Positions 35,515-45,990 of a stretch of 64,000 nucleotides of DNA are shown in pieces (the first letter of the stretch is position 1; each line of letters begins with the position of its first letter). Location of the stretch: NCBI RefSeq assembly GCF_022605725.1, contig NC_065554.1, positions 6,653,100 to 6,717,099 of the forward strand, given 5' to 3'. Made by a program: the position numbers and the translations under genes. The stretch comes from Anthonomus grandis grandis. Taxonomy: Eukaryota > Arthropoda > Insecta > Coleoptera > Curculionidae. The notes under the pieces were generated by a model, which had not been told where the DNA came from, did not search any database, and saw nothing but the letters and a program-made list of their open reading frames with translations.

Positions 35515-38228
35515 CCCTTTCAAGCTTTGTGGTGTCACCATGAAACCACCTTTTGATTAATTTATCACGGCGCTGCGGAGCGGTTATCTGCCAATACCAC
35601 CCTATAAGAAGTAGCACTATATTATTGCCATCTAGTAGGAAAAAAATAATTTAAATGGGACGCCGTTGCCAACAGCTTGTTATTTGACATTTATAGATTT
35701 GTGTTTGCAGTTTGAAGGTCCATACCGTTCGGGGTCTTAAATTGAGTATTTATTTGAAAAAATAAGGACAGAATGGTGGGTAAGTACCATATTTTATTGT
35801 ATTAGGTATTGTTTTATGTTATATCATAGACACAAGTGATTTTATATATTTTTATTGGTTGCTTTGAATAAAATTAATTCAAAGCAGTGTCAAGTGTCAA
35901 TTGATACCACAAAGCAATCAATGCCTAATATTTTCGATGTTTTTGGATTTTTTCTTTATACGTTTGGTGGGGTGTTTGTGTAATTTGTGGGTGTATTTTT
36001 TGTTTTTGAATAACTTGGTTAGTTGCTCTGCCGTCAGTTCGGTAACTATGAAGTTTGCGGCGGGATGGAAGTCGATGAAAAAACTATTTAGAATATTGGT
36101 TGGTGGGCAAGTATGTTGTTGGTTTGTTTATTTATTGGTGGGCATATACTTTTGTTTTTGATTCAATTATAAGTTAGGTGCTTACGTGGATAGTGACTAA
36201 CTGATTGGGGATTTTGTTTCAGAGAAAAAATGGTCTTACAAAGAATTTGAAAATATGAGATATGAAGAGTACATGAATATATTTGAGGACATACCTTCAG
36301 GAAATAAATCGGAGGATGATCAAAATGGGTCAGATGAAGATATCATTGATGTGGATGTGCACCACGCCACTAATAAAAATGATAAAGTTGGTATTCACCC
36401 TGAGAGGGCCTCTGATAGTGATGGTTTTTATAGCGACGATGACCTCATACCCCTTTCAGATTTGCAGAAAAAACTCAGTTTAGATAAATTTGTTTGGAAA
36501 AAAGTTGCAACAAACTACATGGCACCCCAAGAATTTACCAAGGATTCTGGACCTTGCAATATATCAAATGACATTAAGCTCCCTGTTGAGGTATTTTTGT
36601 GTCTGTTTCAAGGCAGTTTGTTTGACCACATCGTCTTCCAAACCAACCTGTACGCAACACAAGTAAGCGCCCGTTCCGGAAAACTTTTCACACCCACGAA
36701 TACTATGGAAATAAAGATATTTTTTGCGATAAATACACTCATGGGAATAAAGCGTCTACCCTCTTATCGGGACTTCTGGTCGACGCGGATTGAGCTTCGG
36801 GATAACTATATTTCCAGTCTTATACCCAGAACAAGATTTGATTGGTTGTTAGGAAACGTTCATTTGAATGATAACCTAATGCAGCCCAAACGCGGAGAGC
36901 CCCAATAAGATAAGTTATATATAGTCCAGCCTATTCTACAGATTCTATTAGAAAATTATGCGAAATATTATAAACCAACGAAAAACGTTTCCTTTGACAA
37001 ATCAATGATTAGATTCAAAGGACGATCTTCCCTGCGTCAGTATATGCCGAATAAACCGATCAAGCGTGGATCAAAGAGTGGATATGTAGATCATTTTCAA
37101 ATTTATACGGGAAAAATTGGAGAAAATGCAGAAAAACATTTGGGTGCCAGGGTGGTAACTGACCTTACAAGATCACTAGTGAATGGTCATCATTTTGTCT
37201 ATTTTGATAACTATTTTACCTCTTTAATGCTTTTGCGGCATCAAAAAAACAACAAAATTAGATAAAGTATATGCCTGTGGAAAAATTAGGCAAAATCGTG
37301 TAGGATTACCAACTGATGTGAAAGAAGACAAAGCATTGAAACGAGGCGAGAGTGACTTGCGAGTAACAGATGATATGATCACATTTTGGAAATGGAAGGA
37401 TAAAAGAGTAGTTGCAATGGCAAGTAATTTTCACATGCCGGGAATAATAGAGACCGTTGAGAGAAAGAAATAGAATGGAAAGAGAGAAACGATTACATGC
37501 CCTGTCATTATAAAGGACTACAATGTAAATATGGGATATGTTGATAAAGCTGATATGCTAAAATCAACCTATGAACTGGCTAGAAAAAGTCGAAAATGGT
37601 GGCACAGAATTATGTGGCATTTTGTTGATGTCACCATAGTCAATGCATATATTCTACCTATACTTTCGGTGTAAGGAAAAATCCTTAGATTTAAAAAATT
37701 TTTGTTTGTGTGTAGTAAGTGGGTTGGTTGGTGCAGCTTCTGAAAATCCCCGAAGAGGTAGACCAAATACTGAGATGCCCTCTAACAAATTCAAAGTAGA
37801 TATTCCTCTGGAAAAGCGCACAGACCAAGCTGCTCATATGCCAAAACATTCGTCTTCGAGAAGATGTGCATTTTGCAGCACAAAAGTGGAACAACATCGT
37901 ACACGATGGTCGTGCAGTACTTGTAATGTCGGTTTGTGTCTCACTGACGAAAAAAATTGCTTTGAAAAATATCATAGCAAATAAGTTGTATGTTTTTAGT
38001 TTAAACTCCTTTTTATAACATTATCATAATTAAATATATGTTTCAGACATACCTGCATTGTATAATTTTACTGCTTGGTGGTATCATGGTGATACCACCT
38101 ACTAATTCCTTTTTCTCCAAATGGAAAAATTATCTGGGTTATTTTTAATGTTTTTAAGATCTTATCACTTCATTTTTTTCAGCTTTAAATTAAATAGCTT
38201 CAAAATTTTAAAATATGCCTTGAAAGGG
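35515..38228 (+). mobile_element. piggyBac-like transposon with both ends, flanked by TTAG
   Basis: The left end CCCTTTCAAG at 35515 is inverted at the right end (CTTGAAAGGG, finishing 38228). Both flanks are TTAG (35511-35514 and 38229-38232) rather than the standard TTAA. A subterminal imperfect palindrome (GTGGTGTCACCATGAAACC at about 35530; GGTGGTATCATGGTGATACC at about 38078) is present at both ends, as expected for transposase binding sites. Length 2714 bp; one transposase gene inside. Confidence 0.88.
35773..37984 (+). pseudogene. piggyBac transposase (DDD), decayed
   Basis: A two-exon start is possible: ATGGTGG at 35773-35779, donor GTAAGT, and acceptor TTTCAG before 36223, giving MVEKKWSYKEFENMRYEEYM in frame. 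An acidic N-terminus is followed by the core fold. All three catalytic Asp motifs are visible: VSFDKSMIRFKGR, FVYFDNYFTS and MGYVDKADML. The C-terminal Cys-rich domain (RCAFCST...WSCSTCNVGLC...H) is intact up to 37984. Stops at 36906 and about 37471 and frameshifts near 37260 and 37670 break the frame. The gene is dead, but its domains are almost complete. Confidence 0.88.
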
Positions 38229-38232
38229 TTAG

Positions 38233-38330
38233 AGCCCTGAAGATGAATCGAGAAATAATTCGAAACGTTGTTGAGAAAAGAATAGTGGTTAAAATTTGAT
38301 TTAAACCGTTGACCACGTTCAACCAAAAGA
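38233..38330 (+). repeat. Penelope-type end fragment with hammerhead-like core
   Basis: Immediately outside the piggyBac right flank the sequence CCCTGAAGATGAATCG...ATTCGAAACG contains the two conserved hammerhead blocks CTGAAGA and GAAA joined by a GAAT/ATTC stem. Similar sequences occur near termini of Penelope-like elements. No coding part is attached. Confidence 0.35.
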
Positions 38331-38990
38331 TGGGTCTATCAACAACTGATCTCAGAGAATTAAAGTCTATAATCATAAGTGTTTTTAACGAAAAATTTCT
38401 TTAGGTAGTGGCTGACAAAGTAGTCCAAATCATCGAAACAAAATTCGAGGAAAGGATTGCTTTAAAAAGAGAAATGGATTTACAAGAGTAAGCGTTACGC
38501 AATCTTAACCTACAAATATTTAGTGTCAAAGTGCATCAAGGTGAAGATCTACACAACACAATCCTCGACCTGGCCAACAAACAGTTAGAATTTAACATTC
38601 AACATTCCGACATAAAAAAATGTCACCGAATTGCATCGAAAAATATCACCGGTAAGCCGCCGTCTATATTGGTATAATTTTCAAATGACCCGATGCGTGT
38701 AGATGTTTTTAAACTCCGAAAACTTCTTAAGAACAGTGATATTCAAATAAGGGAGGTTTTACGAAGTCCCGGTTGCCATTATTAAACATTAATTGCTGTA
38801 AGTGAATTTACAAAAAAAGATGTGTGAGTTCTTAACGGCAACATATATGGGAAATTTAACGATACCGTGCATAGAATTAGTGATGTAAACTTAGAACATT
38901 GAAAGACCTTTCAATGTTCTAAGGATGTAAATGAACTGTCTGCAATAAAAAATCAAAATAAAATTATTCAGGTTTTAGAATGGGACTTTT
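38331..38990 (+). pseudogene. Retrotransposon ORF1 (coiled coil plus RRM-like), interrupted
   Basis: The reading starts MGLSTTDLRELKSIIISVFN, has a Lys/Glu-rich coiled-coil portion, then IKKCHRIASKNITGKPPSIL and FKLRKLLKNSDIQIREVL, a layout like L1/CR1 ORF1 nucleic-acid-binding proteins. A 34-bp palindromic insertion at 38890-38923 cuts the frame after HRISDV. Removing it and one 8-bp repeat restores ISDVNELSAIKNQ. Several earlier stops show the ORF was already old or decayed independently. Confidence 0.5.
38882..38931. mobile_element. 34-bp palindromic P-type micro-element with 8-bp target duplication
   Basis: Bases 38890-38923 read CTTAGAACATTGAAAG, AC, CTTTCAATGTTCTAAG: two perfect 16-bp arms and a 2-nt centre. 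GATGTAAA flanks it at 38882-38889 and 38924-38931. The arm is the terminal sequence of the P-like element at 52165-55441, which also has an 8-bp target duplication. It therefore looks like a P-type transposon lacking everything between its ends. Confidence 0.85.
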
Positions 38991-39567
38991 CAGTGTTGTA
39001 AGTAGATTTTTGTCTTTTGGAAAAGACAAACATAATATTTTATTTTGGTTTAGATGTGGTGCTGTTGATATCTATTGAGTTTTAAGTTTTTTCTGACTGA
39101 CTAATGATTTTTGGAATTTTTACACAACATATATTTAAACCCTATATATATATAATAAATATAATATTACTTTTTATTATATTATTCCGTATATTATTTT
39201 TATTATTATTGAAGATAAATAAATTGTAATGACTTTATTTTTGCAGTATTAAAAACAAGATATGATAAAATTCATTTATTTATTTATTCAAATGTATGTA
39301 AAAGCACTTTTAGTAAATCTGCTATTAAAATTGCCTAATTTTTATAGCCTCTATAATTGGATATAGACCTTTGTGAAATGAGCGGATTTAATTGGTGATG
39401 ATATTACAATTTTTAGTTTATTACTGGTATTTTTTTTTCTGTTATTTAATTTGATTGTTTTGTTTCATTTTTATTTTGGGAGTATTGTAGCATTTAGCTT
39501 ATGCATAATCTTGGATGTAGCGGGGGTGGCGTTGCGATGGGGGTGGGCACCACCGACTCTCATCGAC

Positions 39568-39721
39568 GAGACAGTTTTACTATAACCAAAACTCTTTATT
39601 TTTAATCTCGACACGTGTTTCGCTAACGAGTTTTAATCTTCTCCCGAAGATGCTAACATCGTTAGCGAAACACGTATTGAGATTAAAAATAAAGAGTTTT
39701 GGTTAGTGGTAAAACTGTCTC
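39568..39721. repeat. Large hairpin: 62-bp inverted arms with Penelope-like end motif
   Basis: Bases 39568-39629 and 39659-39721 are inverted copies with a few mismatches and a 29-bp centre. Each arm carries TTAGCGAAACACGT and AAAAATAAAGAGTTTTGG. On the plus strand CGAAGATGCTAAC...GTTAGCGAAACACG forms a stem followed by GAAAC, reminiscent of the hammerhead-like termini of Penelope elements, although the first core block is mutated. Confidence 0.7.
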
Positions 39722-39929
39722 ATAATTAGATCCTTTATGTGAACTTCACATCGAGAACTTCATTTTGAAAACCTACAACAATCCAGGGAAACACTTTCAA
39801 AACATCAAGCTACCGCAAATTGAATCACAACCAAATAATGACACTAGCCATATCATTTTAACCAACCTTCAACTCAGGTTTTTACACGTTAACGAAGCTA
39901 AACTTATCCGGAGAAACATAGAAAACTAA

Positions 39930-41890
39930 CGCAAAAGAATGCCTGCACTATGTAAAATAATGCGGGCAAGTCTAGCCACGGCGCATATACCAGAGAGTTG
40001 GAGGGAAGCAAAGGGAGTATTTTTACCAAAGACGGGACGCGACTCCTATGCGAAACCTAAATCCTTCCGACCAATCTACCTTACATCATCCCTCCTAAAA
40101 ACAGAGGAAAAGCTCATAGAAAGGCATATCAGGGACAATGTATTACGGGTCAACCCTCTACATCGACACCAGTATGCCTACCAAACAGGTAAATCTTGCG
40201 AATCAGCGATTCACGAGATAACCCAGAGGGTCGAACAATCTCTGAACAACAAAGAGATCGTCCTAGGAGCTTTCTTAGACATTGAACATCATATGACTCA
40301 ATCAACCGTGCGATAGCAGTACGAGGAATACATCCCATGATTGGCGGCTGGATAACCCAAATGCTAAATCATAGGAAAGTAGCAGCAAATCTCAACAGCA
40401 CAACGGTTAAGACCAAAGTGTGCAGGGGAACACCGCAAGGGGGCGTACTGTCACCGCTGCTGTGGAACCTTGTATCGGACAGCTTGCTGGCACGACTGGA
40501 GAGGCAGCTTATCCTCGCTATAGGATATGCTGACAATATAGTCATCCTTACACGAGGGGGTAGTCAGGCTCATGTATTCGAAAAAATGCAAAGAGCCCTG
40601 ACTACTGTCGAGCACTGGTGTGAGGAAAAACAACTAAGGGGAACAACACAAAAACTACTTTGGTTTCCTTTACCAAAAGAAGGAAACTAGAGCCCATTAG
40701 AAACATAAAATTTTATGGAGAAAATCTGCGACTTGAAGACAAGGTCAAATATCTAGGTATAACCCTGGATAAAAAACTCAGCTTCAAGAAGCATGTAATC
40801 CAGGCTACAAATAAAGCCACGAAAACTCTTATGTACTGTAAGAGAATGTTCAGGAGATCATGGGTACTGTCACCAAAAATGGTACATTGGATGTACACGA
40901 CAATGGTTAGACCCATCATTACATACGCAGCACCTATATGGTGGCATGCAGCAGAAAAGAGGACTGTAATACAGATACTCAACAAAACACAACGAATAGC
41001 ATGTCTGGGCCTAACAGAAGCGATGTCAATAATGCCGACTGCTGCCCTAGAGAACCTGATAGGACTAAGCCCGCTACACTTATATGAAGTTATATCGGGG
41101 GCAAAAAGACTGCTGTCAAATGGCGCAACAATCCTATCGAAAGATGGGCACACTGCCTTATTTGACAAGATACAGGACCTTGGGCGCCTGGCCCTAAGAA
41201 CAGACAGAACCAAGGTCACATACCTAGACAAACCTTTTGTCATCAAAGAGAAAAGAGGACCACTGGACACAAAAGCGGACAGGCTCATGCAAAGAGGTTA
41301 CTCAGTATGGCACACGGCAACCAAACGATCCAAGATCGGGGTAGCTGTGGGCATGGTGGAGGACGAACAACAGGGCAGACAACTCATGCTAAACCTGGGC
41401 CTGGAAACAACAAATTTACAGGCAAGCATAATAGGAGTACAAACCTGTGTCCAACTGATGAGAGAAGGGCGGCCAAGAAGCAAAACCTTCGCAATTTTCA
41501 CAGGAGACCAGGCTGCAACACTTGCACTACAACAGTTCCAGATTAAGTCAAGGACTGTGCAAAGCTGCTGGGAGGATCTCAGAAACCTCGTTGAAGCGCA
41601 AAATAGGCCAGAGATAATCCTAGCAGAGAATATGGGCAACAATAAGGCTGCAAGAAGGGCTATCCAACTTGCCAACTAATGCCAACGAATTGAACCTGTG
41701 AGACTAAACATATGGGACACAATAGGACTGCTTCTTAGCAGACCGCAGTGTAGGGAGCCACAAGGCACCACCCAGCGGTGGAGTTTTAGTGGGTACAGGA
41801 CGAAACAGACTCGACACTGAGTCCCACACTACTGGGGGCGGCGCCGCGTAACCAGTGTTCATAAAGAATTTCTTTCTCCACCGAGTCCAC
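39930..41890 (+). pseudogene. R1/Jockey-type reverse transcriptase and RNase H, decayed
   Basis: The first frame (39939-40316) carries HIPESWREAKGVFLPKTGRD and FRPIYLTSSLLKTEEKLIER. A short deletion destroys the first palm Asp region. The next frame (40337-40690) has TPQGGVLSPLLWNLVSDSLL and GYADNIVIL, where the second catalytic Asp is Asn. The third (40660-41679) has YLGITLDKKLSFKKHV, LSPKMVHWMYTTMVRPIITY and an RNase H region with degraded active site (TGDQAATLAL kept, WYTDGS and HxGN motifs lost). It is related to the element at 14254-16073. GC-richer 3' sequence continues to about 41890. Confidence 0.78.
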
Positions 41891-42239
41891 TTTTCATAAC
41901 TGTGAGCTCTCGATTTAGTTCTTTGAAATTTTTAATTTTTTTTTAAACACAAAAATAAAATTAAGAACTTTTTCTGAAAAAGGATAAAAAACTAATTATT
42001 ATTTTAAGAGGTTTTATTAGAAATTTCAAGATCGAAGAAAAAAAGGAAAAATCAGAATCGATGGGCTTCAGACACGAGAAAATGGGATGGATCAATGAGG
42101 GAGGACAACAGACCTTATTAGATTCCTGATCCCAAGAGATCAGGAAGACGTATATAAAGTTGGTACGCTTCTCAATATCAGATTTCGTGTTGAGAGCTTA
42201 GAAACATTTAAAATCAATATTAACGGCATATGCGCGATG

Positions 42240-43126
42240 TCAACAGTATAGTCACGCTATGAGCAATTGCACTTGGTATCCAAAACACTTCCACTAGGTG
42301 AGTTGGGTTGCCTACCCAGAATTGCCCTAATAATAAGGTTCATGTTCACAGGTTTTTCGGAGCTTAGAAGTTTGGTTTTGGAATACGATTTCGGTATGGT
42401 ATTTCTCATTGAAACGTATCTGTCGAATAAAGATGATGTGAATATATTTAGAATCTATGGTTACTAATTTATTCATTAGGATAGGGAGAGTAGAGGTGGA
42501 GGTGTCACTGTTTATTTTAAGACTGGTTATTCTCTGGAAATTCTTTCATTTGAATTTACTATAACACACTCTTTAGAATTTATTGGTCTTATACTAAAAA
42601 TTAAAAATTATTCTTATTGTTTTATATAAATATATATATACACTTTTGGATCCTGTTTTCGTGATAGATGATTCTTTAGTTATGACTCGGGAGTTGTATA
42701 TGGTGTGTCAGATCATTGCTTGGTTTATTCTTACTTGAAGATAGAAAAGGTTGCTGTAAAACCTGAATTTGAAACCAATAAATTTTCATAATTTTAACGA
42801 CCGTACATTTTACAGTGATCTACAATCAATAACTTGGTAAAAAAATATATTGGATGAGCAAAATATAGATAATAAGGTTTCAATTTTAAACTTTTTCAAA
42901 AATTTTCAATAAAAGGCTGAGGAATTTTATACTATCGTTAATAAGACGCAAGAAAAAAGTACCTAAATAAAGCATATAGTGAAAAAAATATAAAAAAAAT
43001 TGGAAAACCTTAAAAGAACTCAATGTGCATTCAAGAGATAAATTAAATATTCCCAATTGTTTACTAGATCCTAATAATATAATTGAAAGAACTCGTTCAT
43101 TATCTCGAAGAGACCTACTTAACTAG
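42240..43126 (+). pseudogene. Retrotransposon endonuclease half, split by a Penelope-like element
   Basis: The frame 42267-42467 continues as FSELRSLVLEYDFGMVFLIE and TYLSNKDDVNIFRIYGY, then RGGGVTVYFKTGYSLEI near 42500: the start and core of an apurinic-type endonuclease (ELRxLVxEYDxDxVxLTETWL). Further decayed linker sequence runs to 43126, where the Penelope-like element begins. The reverse transcriptase half resumes at 46033. Confidence 0.65.
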
Positions 43127-43159
43127 AGAAAAAAATAAAAACTCTAAGTTTCAGTCTCA

Positions 43160-43240
43160 AAATGTCTTTTTATGTATTAATCAGGTTACATGTTTCGCTA
43201 ATAAAGCATCATCAGACTTACAATACAATAAACAGAAAAA
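43160..43240 (-). ncRNA. Hammerhead-like motif, left Penelope repeat
   Basis: Read on the minus strand: CTGATGA, a short stem-loop ending in TTAGC, then GAAACATGTAACC. CTGANGA and GAAA are the two invariant hammerhead blocks, and ACATGT gives a minimal palindromic third stem. A bulged U after the first block weakens stem II. The copy in the right repeat lies at 45947-45979. Confidence 0.5.
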
Positions 43241-43440
43241 CACACGTAACTACAATAAAACCTTACACTAAAACAAAATCAAATATTAAAATTAGTTAAA
43301 ATTACCTTATAGCTAGATGACCTGCCAAGTACTGACAAATAAAATTTAAATCTGAGAATATCCACATATTTTATAATAAAAAACAATAACATTGGCACAA
43401 AAATTCAACAAAAAATATAAAAAATATAAAAAGGAAAAAC

Positions 43441-43525
43441 GTGACAGGTGTAGTATTTGAACCCACGCTCTAAAGTTGATCTCGGTGAAACACCAGACCG
43501 TTAACCACTCGGCCAGCCCTGCGTA
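43441..43525 (-). promoter_or_regulatory. tRNA-like polymerase III promoter inside the Penelope left end
   Basis: On the minus strand TGGCCGAGTGG (43505-43515) matches a tRNA A box and GGTTCAAATAC (43453-43463) a B box, with tRNA-like spacing. A TTTTT stop signal follows at about 43433. The anticodon region does not fold properly and the acceptor stem does not close, so it is not a working tRNA gene. It resembles the 5' part of a tRNA-Ser or tRNA-Leu. Confidence 0.5.
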
Positions 43526-43576
43526 TAAATGTTAGAGTCAAAGGCATATATGCATATCGTAAGCAGAAACAAGAGG

Positions 43577-45744
43577 TTAAATAAGATTATTAAAGATAAG
43601 TCCTAGCTCAAAGGTGAAAACATCATTGACGCACGTCAAAATTGGACTCTTTTTGGCTTTGGTGATTTCCAGTTTCTCCAAGAGATCCAACTTTCTATCC
43701 TTACGACACTCGTGAACAATGGAAACATTTTCAGGGACGGAAAAAGTATGACCCGTTGATGATAAATGGTTAGCAAATGCTGACTTAGTTTCTGTAGTGT
43801 CGGTGTCCCTGAACTTATTAACGAGGCTTAGGTGTTCCTGTACCCTTGTGGATACTCTCCTTCCTGATTGTCCCACATAAACAGCAGGGCAATCCCTACA
43901 ATTAAGACAATATACACCCGATTTGGATAGAGGGTCACTTTTATCCAACGTCTTTACTAGGTTCTTTCTTAGCGAGTCAGTCGCTTTGAAAGCTATGGAA
44001 AGGCTGAAAGGCTTTAAAAAATTTGCAAGTTGTTGAGAAATGCCGCCGAAATAACTTAAGCATCTAAAATTATTATTGTGGGTGATGTTGTTCGGTGGGT
44101 GGACGATGTGATAGGATAGATAATTTGTTTAAGCTGTAGAGTGAGAAATTATTGTTTACAGCGATTATTTTTATAATATTATGTTCTTTTTGAAAAGCAT
44201 CTTTGGACAAAGGTAATTTAAATAAACGGTAGAACATTAAATTAAAGGCTGCATATTGGAGTTAAATTGGATTATATTATATGTTGCGGAAGGTTTGCGA
44301 TATACTTCAAAAGAAATACTGTTATTATTTCGGTATAAAAGAAGATCTAAAAAGGGTAATAAACTAAAGGGTTCCGTTTGTCTCTCTTTCCAGCGTAAAA
44401 GAGATCTGATTATGAAGGGAGTTAATAAATGACAAGAAATCCAATAAATTATTCTTCTCACCAACCCACAACAAGCACACATCGTCCACGTACCTTTTAT
44501 AAGGTCTCAAAAAGTCCACAAAACGACTTTTCATGATTTTCTCCTTCAAGTGACTCATGATGACCTCGCTCAAAAATGGTGAAAGACAAGAGACCAGATT
44601 TTTGCCTAAAGAATTGATCATTAAATATGAAGAAATTTTGTTCCAAAACTAATGATAAAAGGTGGATAAGATTATCTACCACCAGTTTTGGCAAAGTAGT
44701 ATTGTTGTTTAGCAGGATCTCAACCAATGTTAAACAATCTGACGAGGGTATGGTAGAGAACAAGTTCGGTAGATCTTAGGAAAGCAAAATGGCATTGTTT
44801 GGAACATCTATTTGCTTAATTGGCAAATTTAATTGCCTTTTTAATCGAGAATTTATTCCAGAAACCAGTTACTTCCCTTAAAGTATTGTTAAGCCAAGAG
44901 GATAATTTGTATCAAGGAGAGTTTACGAAGGAAACTACTGGTCTTATCGGGTGCCCCTCCTTATGAATCTTAGGTAAGCATAGAACACAGGAGTACGTGG
45001 GTTCATAAGGTATAGGTTAGATTTAGTGGTGTTAAAGTGTTCTAGAGTTATAAGACATCGATCTAGAGAATTCTTAAGTTTTGAGAAAAAACGAATCGTT
45101 GGATCCCTAGTAATAGCCACGAAGTCGTTAGTCGATAGAAATTCCGTCACTTTAGCCACATAGTCGACTCTATTCATGACTGTCAAACAAGAGCCCTTGT
45201 CTGCTCTGGAAATTAGAAGATCATGCGTTTCAATTTTGTTTTTAACAGAATTAAGGTGTTATTTGTTGTAATTATTAGGAACTGAGTTATGTCTCTCAGA
45301 GTTATTAATTATTTTTAATCGTAAAATGTTTTTGTTAGGCATATTAACAGACTGAATAATGTTCTCAGCCTCCACTGCCAGGACCTCTCTAGTATTTCGA
45401 TTTATTTGTTGCGAAAAATTAGATTTTAAATTGAAATTTAGAATATTTTCCTCCTCGGGGGTAAAAAAAACCTTAGATAAATTAAGAAATCGTTTATGAA
45501 ACAAGTCACTATTGCTCTTACCCAGCTCCCGCTTCTGCTCTATATAGTCAGGACTCTTTGGTCTTTGTGAAATTCTTAAGTTGTACAATTTCTTACTTAG
45601 CCTACGGTATGTATTGGCACCAAAATCTTCTACATCCTCTCTCAATTTAGAATCCAATGATAGAAACTCCTGGTCTAGTGTTTCACCGAGATCAAATTTA
45701 GAGCGTGGGTTTAAATACTTAACTACACCTGTCACGTTTTTCAT
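43577..45744 (-). pseudogene. Penelope-type reverse transcriptase with GIY-YIG endonuclease, decayed
   Basis: It starts at 45744 (MKNVTGVVKYLNPRSKFDLG) inside the terminal repeat. An N-terminal region is followed by the polymerase: TVMNRVDYVAKVTEFLSTND near 45180, then LRPYKRYVDDVCLLWVGEKN, with the YVDD catalytic pair near 44470, and PFLDLLLYRNNNSISFEVY followed by RKPS. The C-terminal frame 43948-43577 is the GIY-YIG nuclease: SGVYCLNCRDCPAVYVGQSG and RRVSTRVQEHL, with ANHLSSTGH. At least four frameshifts or stops split the gene. Penelope enzymes copy at the target like LINEs but use this different nuclease. Confidence 0.82.
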
Positions 45745-45929
45745 TTTTATATTTTTTGTTGAATTTTTGTGCCATGTTATTGTTTTTTATTATAAAATAT
45801 GTGGGTATTCTCAGATTTAAATTTTATTTGTCAGTACTTGGCAGGTCATCTAGCTATAAGGTAATTTTAACTAATTTTAATATTTTATTTTATTTTAGTG
45901 TAAGGTTTTATTGTAAGTTACGTGTGTTT

Positions 45930-45990
45930 TTCTGTTTATTGTAGGTCTGATGATGCTTTATTAGCGAAATATGTAACCTGATTAATACAT
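45930..45990 (+). ncRNA. Hammerhead-like motif, right Penelope repeat
   Basis: CTGATGA at 45947-45953, stem-loop TGCTTTATTAGC, GAAA at 45966-45969, then TATGTAACC. Here AGGT before the first block can pair with ACCT after the last one (stem I), which the left copy does less well. The order and short palindromic third stem fit the minimal hammerheads described from Penelope-like elements, but folding was judged by eye only. Confidence 0.5.

Noticed and set aside
40713..41288. 191-codon minus-strand frame
   Set aside because: Exact antisense of the R1/Jockey-type polyprotein, whose motifs are clear on the plus strand.
43441..43525. Functional tRNA gene
   Set aside because: A and B boxes are good, but the anticodon loop lacks U33 and the acceptor stem does not close, so it is listed only as tRNA-like.
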